Assembly (NCBI RefSeq): GCF_900566085.1
Contig: NZ_UPHT01000057.1
Location: 42,899 to 106,898, forward strand
Source: Mycobacterium attenuatum
GTDB taxonomy: Bacteria; Actinomycetota; Actinomycetes; Mycobacteriales; Mycobacteriaceae
Length of the DNA stretch: 64,000 nucleotides
Direction: 5' to 3'
The notes under the pieces are model-generated. The model made no database searches. It was not told the origin of the DNA and was given only the letters and a program-made list of their open reading frames with translations. Shown piece after piece: positions 35,572 through 44,930 of this stretch (positions within the stretch are counted from its first letter, which is position 1; every line of letters begins with the position of its first letter). The position numbers and the translations under genes are program-made.

Positions 35572-36378
35572 ATGTCATTCCTGACGACACAGCCAGAGGA
35601 GCTGGCCGCCGCGGCGGGCAAGCTGCAAACCATCGGCGCGACGATGGATGCCGAGAACGTCGCCGCGGCCGTCCCGACCACGGGCGTGATTCCGGCGGCA
35701 GCCGACGAGGTGTCGATGCTGCAGGCGTCGTTGTTCACTGCCTATGGGAGCTTGTACCAGCAGATCAGCGCCGAGGCCACGGCGATGTACGACATGTTGG
35801 TGAACACTCTCGGGGTCAGCGCCGGGACCTACGCGGCCGCCGAGGCGGCCAATTCGTCCGCGGCGGCCTCGCCCTTGTCGGACATCCTTGGCGCGCTGGC
35901 GCCCAGCCAGACTCCGGGATGGATCTCGGATCTCGCCAACATCTTCAACATCGGGACCGGCAACTGGGCGTCGGCCGCTTCGGACTTGCTCGCGTTGGCC
36001 AGCGGTGCGATTCTCCCGGCTGCGGCCGAGACCGCTGAAGCCGATGCAGCCGACGTCCTGGGCGGAGCCGCCCTGGCACCGGCGGCCGCGGCCGAGGCCG
36101 CCCTCGGTGAGGCGCCAATCGCCGCCGGCCTGGGTGCGGTGTCATCGATCGGCGCGGCGGCGCCGCCCACCTGGGCGGGGACGGCCACCCTGGTGTCAAG
36201 CACCAGCGTCGGCACGCTGCAAGGTGCCGGCTGGACCGCGGCCGCACCGCTGGCGGCGCCGGGCACGGTCATTCCCGGAATGCCGGGATTGGCGTCGGCG
36301 ACGCGCAGCAGCGCTGGCTTCGGTGCGCCGCGCTACGGCGTAAAGCCGATCGTCATGCCGAAGCCTGAAGCCGTCTAG
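35572..36378 (+). CDS. PE-family protein (PE27-like)
   Basis: ATG at 35572 with GAGGAG upstream gives 268 residues. Residues 1-95 are the PE domain (MSFLTTQPEELAAAAGKLQ, AADEVSMLQASLFTAYG, YQQISAEATAMYDM), containing the helical hairpin and YxxxD/E-type region for ESX export. The C-terminal region is Ala-rich and ends PRYGVKPIVMPKP, strikingly like the tail of the neighbouring PPE-SVP proteins. It starts a PE-PPE pair and likely dimerises with the next product. Confidence 0.88.
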   Translation: MSFLTTQPEELAAAAGKLQTIGATMDAENVAAAVPTTGVIPAAADEVSMLQASLFTAYGSLYQQISAEATAMYDMLVNTLGVSAGTYAAAEAANSSAAASPLSDILGALAPSQTPGWISDLANIFNIGTGNWASAASDLLALASGAILPAAAETAEADAADVLGGAALAPAAAAEAALGEAPIAAGLGAVSSIGAAAPPTWAGTATLVSSTSVGTLQGAGWTAAAPLAAPGTVIPGMPGLASATRSSAGFGAPRYGVKPIVMPKPEAV

Positions 36379-36424
36379 GCAACCAGCTGATTCAGCCGGA
36401 CTGAACCAAAGGAGCGGGATAACA

Positions 36425-37588
36425 ATGGATTTCGGAGCCTTACCCCCTGAGATCAACTCCGCACGGATGTACGCCGGTGCGGGGGCGGCACCCATGATGG
36501 CTGCCGCTGCAGCATGGAACAGACTGGCCGTCGAGCTGGGCACCACGGCCGCCTCTGTCGAATCGGTGGTCACCCAGCTGACCACCGAGCAATGGTTGGG
36601 CCCGGCGTCGATGTCCATGGCGGCCGCGGCGCAGCCGTACCTGGCCTGGCTGATCTACACCGCTGAATGCGCCGCCCACGCCGGCTCGCAGGCCACCGCA
36701 TCGGCGGCCGCTTTCGAGGCGGCCTTTGCCGCGACCGTGCCGCCGGCTGAGGTGGCGGCCAACCGGGCGCTGCTGGCGGCGCTGGTGGCCACGAACATCC
36801 TGGGCCAGAACACCCCCGCCATCGCGGCCACCGAGGCGCACTACGGCGAAATGTGGGCACAGGACGCCCTGGCGATGTACGGCTATGCGGCGTCGTCGGC
36901 GGCCGCAGGGACGCTGAACCCGTTGACCCCGCCGTCGCAGATCGCCAACCCGGCCGGGCTGGCCGGCCAGGCGGCTGCGGTGGGCCAGGCCGCCGCGTCC
37001 GGAACGGTGCAACAGGTGGGGCTAGCCAACCTGATCACCAACGTGCCCAACGCGGTCATGGGGCTCGCGTCGCCGGCTGCGTCGGTATTCGACGCGACGG
37101 CCCTCGGCGGAATCATCGGTGACCTGCTCGGCAACACGTTCGTGCAAAACGCCATCAACGGTGCGGTCAACACCGCGGCCTGGTTCGTCATGGCCACCAT
37201 CCCCAACGCGGTCTTCCTCGGACACGCCCTCGATGCCGCGAACGCCGCGGGCGGGGTTGCTGCCGAAGTGGCTCCCGCGATTGCAGGACCAGCGGCCACG
37301 ACGCACGCGGTGGCACCGGCGGGCGCGGGTTCCGTTCTGGCTGGCCTGGGCCAGGCATCCACGGTTGGCAAGATGTCGGTGCCGGTGAGCTGGTCCAGCG
37401 CCGCGCCGGCAGTGCCTTCGGGAACCACGGCGCTGGAGGGCAGCGGCTGGGCGGTACCCGAGGACGCGGGGCCGGTCGCAGCGATGCCCGGCGCGCCGGG
37501 ACTGGCTGTCGCCGCCAAGGGCGGTTCATATGCTGCGCCCAGGTACGGATTCCGGCCGACGGTGATGCCCAAGCAGGTCGTCGTCTGA
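36425..37588 (+). CDS. PPE-family protein (SVP subfamily, PPE43-like)
   Basis: The 387-residue product has MDFGALPPEINSARMYAG, YGEMWAQDALAMYGYA near residue 140, the SVP signature GKMSVPVSWSSAAP and tail PRYGFRPTVMPKQ. An AGGAG ribosome binding site precedes the ATG, 46 bases after the PE stop. It is the canonical partner of the PE protein. High similarity to the PPE at 32.5 kb over the first 180 residues suggests local duplication. Confidence 0.9.
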   Translation: MDFGALPPEINSARMYAGAGAAPMMAAAAAWNRLAVELGTTAASVESVVTQLTTEQWLGPASMSMAAAAQPYLAWLIYTAECAAHAGSQATASAAAFEAAFAATVPPAEVAANRALLAALVATNILGQNTPAIAATEAHYGEMWAQDALAMYGYAASSAAAGTLNPLTPPSQIANPAGLAGQAAAVGQAAASGTVQQVGLANLITNVPNAVMGLASPAASVFDATALGGIIGDLLGNTFVQNAINGAVNTAAWFVMATIPNAVFLGHALDAANAAGGVAAEVAPAIAGPAATTHAVAPAGAGSVLAGLGQASTVGKMSVPVSWSSAAPAVPSGTTALEGSGWAVPEDAGPVAAMPGAPGLAVAAKGGSYAAPRYGFRPTVMPKQVVV

Positions 37589-37653
37589 TCCGGCCGGCCG
37601 GGCCGTAATGTGGCCCGTATGTGGTCTCGCGTCACGATGACCGGGGTGTCCGA

Positions 37654-40600
37654 ATGAGGTTGCTGATCGCGAACCGGGGCGAGATTGCGCTTCGAATCAT
37701 CCGGACGGCAACCGAATTGGACATCCACACGGTCGCTGTCTACGCCGACGATGACGCCGACAGCCCGCACGTGCACGCGGCCGATCAGGCAATTGCCCTG
37801 CCCGGGAACGGCATAGGGACGTACCTGGACGGTGCGGCCATCCTGGCCGCAGCCGCGGCGTCCGGCGCCGAGCTGATCCACCCCGGCTACGGGTTCCTCA
37901 GCGAGGACCCCGAATTCGCGCGGGCCTGCGAGTCCGCCGGCTACACGTTCGTGGGACCCGACGCCGAGGGGCTGGAGCTGGTCGGCGACAAGTCTGCCGC
38001 CCGCTCAGCCGCCGTCGCCGCCGGGGTGCCAGTACTGGCTGCGACCCAGGGGCCGAGCACCGTCGAAGACATCCAGGAATTCTTCGCCGCCCAGGGCGGC
38101 GGCGCGATCATGATCAAGGCGCTTGCCGGCGGTGGCGGCCGGGGTATGCGCAAGGTGGCAAGCGCCGCTGAGATCGATGATGCGTACCAGCAGTGTGCTG
38201 CGGAAGCGCAACTGGCCTTCGGTAACCCGGCGGTGTTAGCCGAGGCGTATCTAGGTGGCGCCCGGCATGTGGAGGTTCAGGTCGTCGGGCAACCGCCGCA
38301 TGCGCTGGCGCTGGGCGATCGCGACTGCAGTATCCAGCGACGCTACCAGAAGCTGATCGAAATGGCTCCGGCCCAAGGCCTCTCGGAGGGCCTACGCCGT
38401 GGTTTACATGGCGCCGCGACGAAGCTCTGCGCCCGCGTGAGATTGCGCGGGCTGGCCACCGTCGAATTCCTGGTCTGCGGAGAGGAATTCGTTTTCTTGG
38501 AGGTCAACCCACGAATCCAGGTTGAGCACACCGTCACCGAAGAGGTGACCGGGCTGGACCTGGTGGCGCTGCAGCTGGCGATCGCCGGCGGCGCGTCCCA
38601 CGGCGAGCTGGATTTACCGTCTGGAATAGCCTGCGAGGCAAACACAGTCATGGGTGATCCCGCTCCCGCGCGCGGCATCGCAATCCAGGCCAGGGTCAAC
38701 GCCGAAACCGTGGCGGCGGACGGGTCCGTCCTATCCACGGCGGGTGTCCTGACGATGTTTTCGCCCCCGAGCGGCCCAGGAGTGCGGGTCGACACCCACG
38801 GCCGGCCGGGGCTGTCGGTGAGTCCCCGGTATGAATCGTTGCTGGCCAAGGTCGTTGTTCATGTCCACGGGTCGTCGTTTGCCGCTGCCGTACGCAAGGT
38901 GCGAATTGCGCTGTCGGAGTTCAGCATCGAAGGTGTCGCCACGAATTTGACGCTCCTACAAGAACTTTTGTCGGACCATCAGGTGCAGTCCGGCGTGGTC
39001 ACGACGAGTTTCGTTGAAGAGAAGCTGCCCCTCCTGGCCGCGGCCGCGCTATCTCACCGGCACGAGCATCGGGTTGCCCCGGTGGAGCTCTACCCCGATG
39101 AGGAAGCGCTGCGTGCCCAGCTGGCCGGCACGGTCGTAGACGTCGCGCCCGAGGGTAGCGAGGTAGGTGCCGGCACGCAGTTGGTCGTGCTGGAGGCGAT
39201 GAAAATGCAGCATGTCCAGGCGGCTCCGGAGGCGCTGCGGACCATTCGCAACCTGGTATCGCCCGGTCAGGTAGTGGCCACCGGCGACCCGCTGCTGGTG
39301 TTCACCCGCACCGACGCTACTGACAGCGAATCATCCACTGCGGTAATCGATCTGGATCGAACACGGACCGACCTTGACGAGGTCCGCCAGCGCCATCTGC
39401 GCACCCTGGACGAAGGCCGGGAAGCGGCTGTGGCCAGGCGGCACAAGCAGGGTCGGCGTACCGCACGCGAAAACATCGCCGATCTGGTCGACGCCGGCAG
39501 TTTCGTCGAGTACGGGGCTTTGGCGATCGCCGCACAACTGAGCCGACGCTCGGAGGCGGACCTGATTGCCCATACTCCCGCCGACGGCCTGATCGCTGGT
39601 CTGGCGACCATTGGCGCGGACCGATTCGGCTGGGCGGCTGCTGAGGTGGCTGTGCTGTCCTATGACTACACGGTGCTGGCCGGGACGCAGGGCATGCGCA
39701 ACCATGCGAAGACCGACCGCGTCTTCGACCTGGCCGTCCGGAAACGCCTCCCGATCGTCCTCTTCGCCGAGGGCGGCGGGGGCCGGCCCGGCGACACCGA
39801 CGTCGGCGGCCGGGCCGGGCTGGACGTGCCGACGTTTCGGGTGCTGGCCGGTCTGTCCGGCCGGGTGCCGTTGGTGGCCATCGTGTCCGGCCGGTGCTTC
39901 GCCGGCAACGCCGCCCTTGCCGGTGTGTGCGACGTGATCATCGCGACCCCGGACGCCAATATCGGCATGGGCGGGCCGGCGATGATCGAAGGCGGCGGCC
40001 TCGGGGTGTACCCGCCGGAAGCCATTGGGCCCATCGACGTGCAGCGGCACAACGGCGTGGTGGGCCTGGTCGCCCACGACGAGGTGCACGCTGTGTCGCT
40101 GGCCAAGCAGTACCTGTCGTATTTCCAGGGCAACGTGGCCGATTGGGCCGCTCCCGACCCACGGATGTCGCGACATATGGTGCCGGAGAACAGGTTACGT
40201 GCCTACGACGTACGCCGGGCAATCGAGTCGATCGTCGATGTCGGTTCGGTGCTGGAGTTGCGTCCCGACTACGGGGTCGGCATCCTCACGGCGCTGGTCC
40301 GCGTCGAGGGGGTGGCCTACGGACTGATCGCCAACAGCAGCCACCATCTGAGCGGCGCCATCGACGCGTCGGCATCGGACAAGGCCGCCGACTTCCTCAT
40401 GCTGTGCGAGTCGTTCCGGCTGCCGGTGATCTCGCTGTGCGATACCCCGGGATTCATGGTCGGGCCGGAGGCAGAGAAAGAGGCCACGGTTCGGCGGTTC
40501 GGCCGGATGTTCATCGCCGGCGCACGGCTGACGGTGCCGCTGGGAATGATCATCTTGCGCAAGGGGTATGGGTTGGGAGCGATGGCCATGGCCGGTGGCT

Positions 40601-40863
40601 CCTTTCGCGCCCCCGAGTTCACGGTCGCCTGGCCCACCGGCGAGATCGGTGGCATGGGGCTGGAAGGGGCGGTGCGCCTCGGGTTCCGCAAGGAGTTGGC
40701 CGCGGCCGCGAATGAGGTTGAGCGCCAAGCGCTTTTTGACCGGCTGGTCGCCGCGGCCTACCAGCACGGCAAGGCGCTGCGCTCGGCCACCACGTTCGAA
40801 TTGGACGACGTGATCGATCCGGCAGACTCGCGAGCCTGGATCACCAGGCTGGCGAGACGCTGA
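37654..40863 (+). CDS. Single-chain biotin-dependent acyl-CoA carboxylase (BC-BCCP-CT)
   Basis: The 1069-residue protein contains three normally separate parts. First is a biotin carboxylase (about 1-450; RLLIANRGEIALRI, GGGGRGMRKV, EVNPRIQVEHTVTE), then a biotin carrier domain with biotinylation motif EAMKMQH (about 510-516). Last comes a carboxyltransferase (about 580-1069; GGRPGDTDVGG, DTPGFMVGPEAE). Actinobacterial acyl-CoA carboxylases usually use separate AccA and AccD chains. ATG 37654 gives the family start. It heads an operon with an SDR and two FadE genes, which suggests carboxylation of an acyl-CoA (geranyl-, methylcrotonyl- or propionyl-type) in catabolism. Confidence 0.9.
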   Translation: MRLLIANRGEIALRIIRTATELDIHTVAVYADDDADSPHVHAADQAIALPGNGIGTYLDGAAILAAAAASGAELIHPGYGFLSEDPEFARACESAGYTFVGPDAEGLELVGDKSAARSAAVAAGVPVLAATQGPSTVEDIQEFFAAQGGGAIMIKALAGGGGRGMRKVASAAEIDDAYQQCAAEAQLAFGNPAVLAEAYLGGARHVEVQVVGQPPHALALGDRDCSIQRRYQKLIEMAPAQGLSEGLRRGLHGAATKLCARVRLRGLATVEFLVCGEEFVFLEVNPRIQVEHTVTEEVTGLDLVALQLAIAGGASHGELDLPSGIACEANTVMGDPAPARGIAIQARVNAETVAADGSVLSTAGVLTMFSPPSGPGVRVDTHGRPGLSVSPRYESLLAKVVVHVHGSSFAAAVRKVRIALSEFSIEGVATNLTLLQELLSDHQVQSGVVTTSFVEEKLPLLAAAALSHRHEHRVAPVELYPDEEALRAQLAGTVVDVAPEGSEVGAGTQLVVLEAMKMQHVQAAPEALRTIRNLVSPGQVVATGDPLLVFTRTDATDSESSTAVIDLDRTRTDLDEVRQRHLRTLDEGREAAVARRHKQGRRTARENIADLVDAGSFVEYGALAIAAQLSRRSEADLIAHTPADGLIAGLATIGADRFGWAAAEVAVLSYDYTVLAGTQGMRNHAKTDRVFDLAVRKRLPIVLFAEGGGGRPGDTDVGGRAGLDVPTFRVLAGLSGRVPLVAIVSGRCFAGNAALAGVCDVIIATPDANIGMGGPAMIEGGGLGVYPPEAIGPIDVQRHNGVVGLVAHDEVHAVSLAKQYLSYFQGNVADWAAPDPRMSRHMVPENRLRAYDVRRAIESIVDVGSVLELRPDYGVGILTALVRVEGVAYGLIANSSHHLSGAIDASASDKAADFLMLCESFRLPVISLCDTPGFMVGPEAEKEATVRRFGRMFIAGARLTVPLGMIILRKGYGLGAMAMAGGSFRAPEFTVAWPTGEIGGMGLEGAVRLGFRKELAAAANEVERQALFDRLVAAAYQHGKALRSATTFELDDVIDPADSRAWITRLARR

Positions 40864-40948
40864 CGGTACGCTGCGCTGCCCCGGCCCCGGCCAGCGGTTT
40901 CCGCAGGGTTAGATTGGCTAACATCGACGACACAGAAGGCATACCACG

Positions 40949-41731
40949 ATGACCGCACTGGATCTCACCGGCCGTACCGCCCTAGTCACCGGCGCCTCCA
41001 GGGGAATCGGGCTGGCGACAGCGCAGCGCCTGGCCGCCGCCGGCGCCAACGTGGTGCTCACGGCGCGCAAGCAGGAGGCCGCCGACGCGGCCGCCGCCCA
41101 GGTCGGCGAGCGCGCGGTGGGCGTGGGCGCACACGCGGTCGACGAGGAAGCCGCCCGACGCTGCGTGGACCTTACCCTCGAGCGCTTCGGCAGCGTGAAC
41201 ATCCTGATCAACAACGCGGGGACCAACCCGGCGTTCGGCCCGCTGATCGAGCAGGACCATGCTCGATTCACCAAGATCTTCGACGTCAACCTGTGGGCAC
41301 CGTTGCTGTGGACCTCACTCGTCGTCAAGGCATGGATGGGAGAGCACGGCGGCGTCGTCATCAACACCGCCTCGATAGGCGGCATGCATCAATCTCCGGC
41401 CATGGGCATGTACAACGCCACCAAGGCAGCCCTGATCCATGTGACCAAGCAACTGGCGCTGGAACTTTCGCCGCGGGTGCGGGTCAACGCAATATGTCCT
41501 GGAGTGGTGCGCACCCGGCTGGCCGAGGCGCTGTGGAAGGACCATGAGGATCCGCTGGCGGCCACCATCGCGCTCGGGCGCATCGGCGAACCGGTCGACG
41601 TGGCCGAAGCCGTCGGATTCTTGGTCTCCGATGCCGCGAGCTGGATCACCGGCGAGACCATGGTGATCGACGGCGGCCTGCTGCTGGGCAACGCCCAAGG
41701 GTTTCGCGCCAATCCGGGTGGCGCGCGATGA
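40949..41731 (+). CDS. fabG5: Short-chain dehydrogenase/reductase (FabG5-like)
   Basis: The 260-residue SDR has GASRGIGLA (Rossmann), NNAGTNP, the catalytic Ser-Tyr-Lys as SIGG...MYNATKAA, and a C-terminal GETMVIDGGLL. It would oxidise or reduce a hydroxyacyl or keto intermediate with NAD(P). Its stop overlaps the next ATG (ATGA), so it is translationally coupled to the acyl-CoA dehydrogenase. By position it corresponds to Rv2766c fabG5. Confidence 0.85.
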   Translation: MTALDLTGRTALVTGASRGIGLATAQRLAAAGANVVLTARKQEAADAAAAQVGERAVGVGAHAVDEEAARRCVDLTLERFGSVNILINNAGTNPAFGPLIEQDHARFTKIFDVNLWAPLLWTSLVVKAWMGEHGGVVINTASIGGMHQSPAMGMYNATKAALIHVTKQLALELSPRVRVNAICPGVVRTRLAEALWKDHEDPLAATIALGRIGEPVDVAEAVGFLVSDAASWITGETMVIDGGLLLGNAQGFRANPGGAR

Positions 41732-42912
41732 ACATCGGCGAGGACCTGCAAACCCGGGTGCAGGCGCTGCTCGACCAGCACCGACCGGCCACCACCGACC
41801 CGCGGGAATTCCTCGGCGCGCGGTTCGACGCGGGGCTGGCCTGGGTGCACTTTCCGGTGGGATACGGCGGGCTCGACCTGCCGCACACGTATCAGGCGCA
41901 GGTTGACGCGCAATTGGCCGCAGCCGGCGCGCCGCCGGCCGGCGGCGGGCGAAACATCATCGGGATCGGCATGGCGGCTCCGACGATCGTTGCGTTCGGA
42001 ACCGAAGACCAGAAGCGTAAGTTCTTGCGCCCGTTGTTCACCGGTGAACACCTGTATTGCCAGTTGTTCAGCGAACCGGGAGCCGGATCGGACCTAGCCG
42101 GGGTGGCAACGCGTGCCGTACGCGATGGTGACGACTGGATTGTCAACGGGCAGAAAGTATGGACGTCGATGGCCCAGCACGCACAGCTGGCCATCCTGGT
42201 GGCCCGCACCGACCCCGATGTTCCCAAACATGCTGGGCTGACATACTTCCTGTGCGACATGAGGCAACCGGGCATCGACATCCGGCCGCTGCGTCAGATC
42301 ACCGGTGAGGCGGAGTTCAACGAGGTGTTTCTCACCGACGTCCGGGTGCCCGACGCCAACCGGCTCGGCCCGGAAGGCGTCGGCTGGCGAGTCGCGACCA
42401 CCACCCTCAACAACGAGCGCGTCGCGATCGGCGCACGGACCGGAATCCCGCGCGAAGGTGGCCACATCGGCAGGGTCACCGAAGCTTGGCGCGATCAGCC
42501 GGCGCTGCGCAATCCGGCCATGCATGACGACATGATGCGGCTGTGGGTGGAAGCCGAAGTACTGCGGCTCACCGGCGAACGACTGCGTCAGCAGGCCGCG
42601 AGCGGCCAGCCCGGGCCGGAGGGAGCCGGCATGAAAGTGGCATTTGCCCGTCTTGCGCAACAGATCTCGGGATTCGAGCTCCAATTGCACCCCGAGTCCG
42701 GGATGGGATACGACGACTGGACACTGCGACGGCCGGAGACCGTCGACCTCATCGGGCGCGGGCCGGGATATCGCTACCTGCGCGCTCGTGGCAACTCGAT
42801 CGAAGGCGGCACGTCGGAGATTTTGCGCAACACCATTTCCGAGCGGGTGTTGGGCCTGCCCGGTGAACATCGTGTCGACAAGACCGTCGCGTGGAAGGAC
42901 TTGTCTCGATGA
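41728..42912 (+). CDS. Acyl-CoA dehydrogenase
   Basis: The 394-residue protein shows the family's flavin-binding FSEPGAGSDLAG and WTSMAQ, then EGGTSEILRNTISERVLGLP at the C-terminal bundle. It oxidises acyl-CoA with FAD. It begins inside the stop of the SDR and its own stop overlaps the start of the next dehydrogenase (ATGA). Such paired FadE genes often form heteromeric enzymes in mycobacteria, as in sterol side-chain degradation. Confidence 0.9.
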   Translation: MNIGEDLQTRVQALLDQHRPATTDPREFLGARFDAGLAWVHFPVGYGGLDLPHTYQAQVDAQLAAAGAPPAGGGRNIIGIGMAAPTIVAFGTEDQKRKFLRPLFTGEHLYCQLFSEPGAGSDLAGVATRAVRDGDDWIVNGQKVWTSMAQHAQLAILVARTDPDVPKHAGLTYFLCDMRQPGIDIRPLRQITGEAEFNEVFLTDVRVPDANRLGPEGVGWRVATTTLNNERVAIGARTGIPREGGHIGRVTEAWRDQPALRNPAMHDDMMRLWVEAEVLRLTGERLRQQAASGQPGPEGAGMKVAFARLAQQISGFELQLHPESGMGYDDWTLRRPETVDLIGRGPGYRYLRARGNSIEGGTSEILRNTISERVLGLPGEHRVDKTVAWKDLSR

Positions 42913-44012
42913 GCGCCGCGGACCTGCTGTACTCCGACACCGAGGAGGCGCTGCGCGACAGCGTGCGCCACTTTTTCGCCGACCGGTGTCCGCACGAACT
43001 CCTGCTGCGTGCCTATGATGCACCGCCGCAAGACTTTTCGGAGATATGGCGGACGCTGGCCGCCGACCTGGGAGTGGCCGGGCTGTTGGTCCCCGAGCCG
43101 CTGGGCGGAGCAGGTGCGAGTGCTCGTGAGGCAGCCGTGGTCGTGGAGGAGATCGGCCGGGCCGTCGCGCCGGTCCCGTTCCTGTCCAGTGCGGTGCTTG
43201 CGACCGTCACGCTGTTGCGATCCGGTGAGACCGAGACGCTCTCGAGCCTGGCCAGGGGCGCCGTTACCGCGGCGCTGGTGGTGTCGCTGTCGACCGCGCC
43301 GGGTGATCCGGTCACCGGAGTGGGCAGTGGCGCCGACGGACTGACCGGACGGGTCACCAGCGTGGCGGGTGCCAGGGAAGCCGACGTGCTGGTGGTGCCG
43401 GTCGCTGGACCCGACGGTGTGGAGTTGCATACCGTCGCCCGCGACGCGGCCGGGGTCGAGGTCTCGCCGCTACTGACGTTCGACATGACCAGACCCCTCG
43501 CAGACGTGCAGTTTTCGGGTGCTGCGTCATCGCCGATCGGCACCGGGCCGGCCGAAGCCGCGCTGGCCGAAGCGCTGCAGACCGCAGCGGCGCTGATGGC
43601 CTCGGAGCAGCTGGGGATCGCGCGGTGGTGCCTTGACACCACGCTGGCCTACGTCAAAGAGCGTAAACAGTTCGGCCGGGCCATCGGTTCCTATCAGGCG
43701 ATCAAGCACCGGCTGGCCGATCTGTGGTTCGAAGTCGGTGCGGCGACGGCCGCGGCCCGCTACGCCGCCGACACGTGCGCCCGAGGCGATGCAGATGCGG
43801 CTATCGCGGCGGCTCTGGCGCAGGCGTATTGCAGCGGCGTCGCGGTGCGCGCCGCCGAGGAATGCGTGCAGCTTCACGGTGGAATCGGCATGACCTGGGA
43901 ATATCCTGCTCACCTGTACCTGAAGCGGGCCAAGAGCGACCAGCTGGCCCTAGGCACCGCGTACCGGCACCGCGCCCGACTGGCCACCTTGATCAACCTG
44001 CCGGTCACCTGA
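42909..44012 (+). CDS. Acyl-CoA dehydrogenase, second subunit-like
   Basis: ATG at 42909 overlaps the upstream stop and gives 367 residues. It is a shorter, more divergent family member with VKERKQFGRAIGSYQAIKH and QLHGGIGMTWEYPAHLY. The flavin-binding loop of the upstream protein is less clear here, which fits a heterodimer where one chain supplies FAD contacts. It ends the carboxylase operon. Confidence 0.85.
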   Translation: MSAADLLYSDTEEALRDSVRHFFADRCPHELLLRAYDAPPQDFSEIWRTLAADLGVAGLLVPEPLGGAGASAREAAVVVEEIGRAVAPVPFLSSAVLATVTLLRSGETETLSSLARGAVTAALVVSLSTAPGDPVTGVGSGADGLTGRVTSVAGAREADVLVVPVAGPDGVELHTVARDAAGVEVSPLLTFDMTRPLADVQFSGAASSPIGTGPAEAALAEALQTAAALMASEQLGIARWCLDTTLAYVKERKQFGRAIGSYQAIKHRLADLWFEVGAATAAARYAADTCARGDADAAIAAALAQAYCSGVAVRAAEECVQLHGGIGMTWEYPAHLYLKRAKSDQLALGTAYRHRARLATLINLPVT

Positions 44013-44030
44013 CTTCGGCGAGGCTTCGGG

Positions 44031-44106
44031 CTAGCGGGCCGGGGTCGCGCTAGCGGGCCGGGGTCGCGCGAGCAGGCCGAGGTCGCGCGAGCAGGCCGAG
44101 GTCGCG
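44031..44106. repeat. Four tandem 19-bp repeats
   Basis: Units at 44031-44049, 44050-44068, 44069-44087 and 44088-44106 have the common core AGC-GGCC-G-GGTCGCG. The first two are identical and the last two are identical. They lie between the end of the FadE operon and the palindrome that follows. There are no spacers, so they are not CRISPR. Confidence 0.8.
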
Positions 44107-44165
44107 CGAGCAGACGCAAAATCGCCTGACACGCCGAGGAATTGGGTGATTCTATGTCTGCTCGC
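44106..44165. terminator. Large imperfect palindrome between convergent genes (bidirectional terminator candidate)
   Basis: Arms GCGAGCAGAC (44106-44115) and GTCTGCTCGC (44156-44165) are perfect inverted repeats. The pairing extends to about 21-base arms with 17 matches around an 18-base loop. It lies in the gap between two convergent genes, where it could terminate both transcripts. The arm sequence also looks like a dispersed mycobacterial repeat remembered from other genomes. Confidence 0.5.
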
Positions 44166-44169
44166 CGGA

Positions 44170-44913
44170 TCAGCGCGACAGGGCGGAACCGAAAACTTCC
44201 GTCATCGCCGTCCAGTGACGTTGCTCGCATGCCTGGTCGTACGGCGGGTTGTCCGGGACGGCAAACCCGTGAGCGGCCGGATACCACTCGATGGTGTGCT
44301 CGACACCCGACGCGGTCAAGGCATTGTCGAGCTGTTCGGCATGGTCAGCGGTGAACGAGGGATCGTTCTTCGCGCCACCGACGTACACGATGGCATGCAT
44401 CCGCTCGGCCAGCAGATGCGGGCTGTCTGCGCTGTCGGTGACCAGGCCACCGCCGTGAAACGACGCCGCGGCTACGACCCGCTCCGGAACACGCCCGGCG
44501 ACCACCAGCGAGATGCGGCCGCCCATGCAGTAGCCACATACGCCGAAGCGCTGGCCGCTCACTTCCGGCCGGTTGGCCAGATAGTCGAAAAACGCGCCGG
44601 CGTCGCGGGTGACCCGGTCCGGGGTCATGGTGCCGATCATGAACATGATCCGCGCGCGCTCCTTCGGGTCGCCGAACGCCGTCGCCATGTCGAACGGGAT
44701 CCAGGAGCCCTCGCGGTAGTACACGTCGGGCAGCAGTACCGCGTAGCCGAATCCCGCCAGCGTTGCCGCCATCTGGTTGAAGGTGTCCCGCACGCCGCCG
44801 GCGTCGGGATACATCACCACACCGGGCCACGGGGCTTCGGCTCCATCAGGGGTGAACAGCTCGACGGGGCAGGTGCCGTCGGGCGTGGTGACCGTATCGG
44901 TGAGCTTCGGCAT
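44170..44913 (-). CDS. Dienelactone-hydrolase-family protein (Rv2765-like)
   Basis: The 247-residue alpha/beta hydrolase has the nucleophile elbow GVCGYCMGGR (Cys in GxCxG), the acid region and a catalytic His near YPAAHGFAVPD. This Cys-Asp-His arrangement is typical of dienelactone hydrolases, which open lactone rings. The start MPKLTDTVTTPDG is typical of these proteins. By position it is Rv2765. It is oriented against the two FadE genes and diverges from thyA across the 56-bp repeats. Confidence 0.85.
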   Translation of the reverse strand: MPKLTDTVTTPDGTCPVELFTPDGAEAPWPGVVMYPDAGGVRDTFNQMAATLAGFGYAVLLPDVYYREGSWIPFDMATAFGDPKERARIMFMIGTMTPDRVTRDAGAFFDYLANRPEVSGQRFGVCGYCMGGRISLVVAGRVPERVVAAASFHGGGLVTDSADSPHLLAERMHAIVYVGGAKNDPSFTADHAEQLDNALTASGVEHTIEWYPAAHGFAVPDNPPYDQACEQRHWTAMTEVFGSALSR

Positions 44914-44930
44914 GGCTTCCGTTGTACTCC

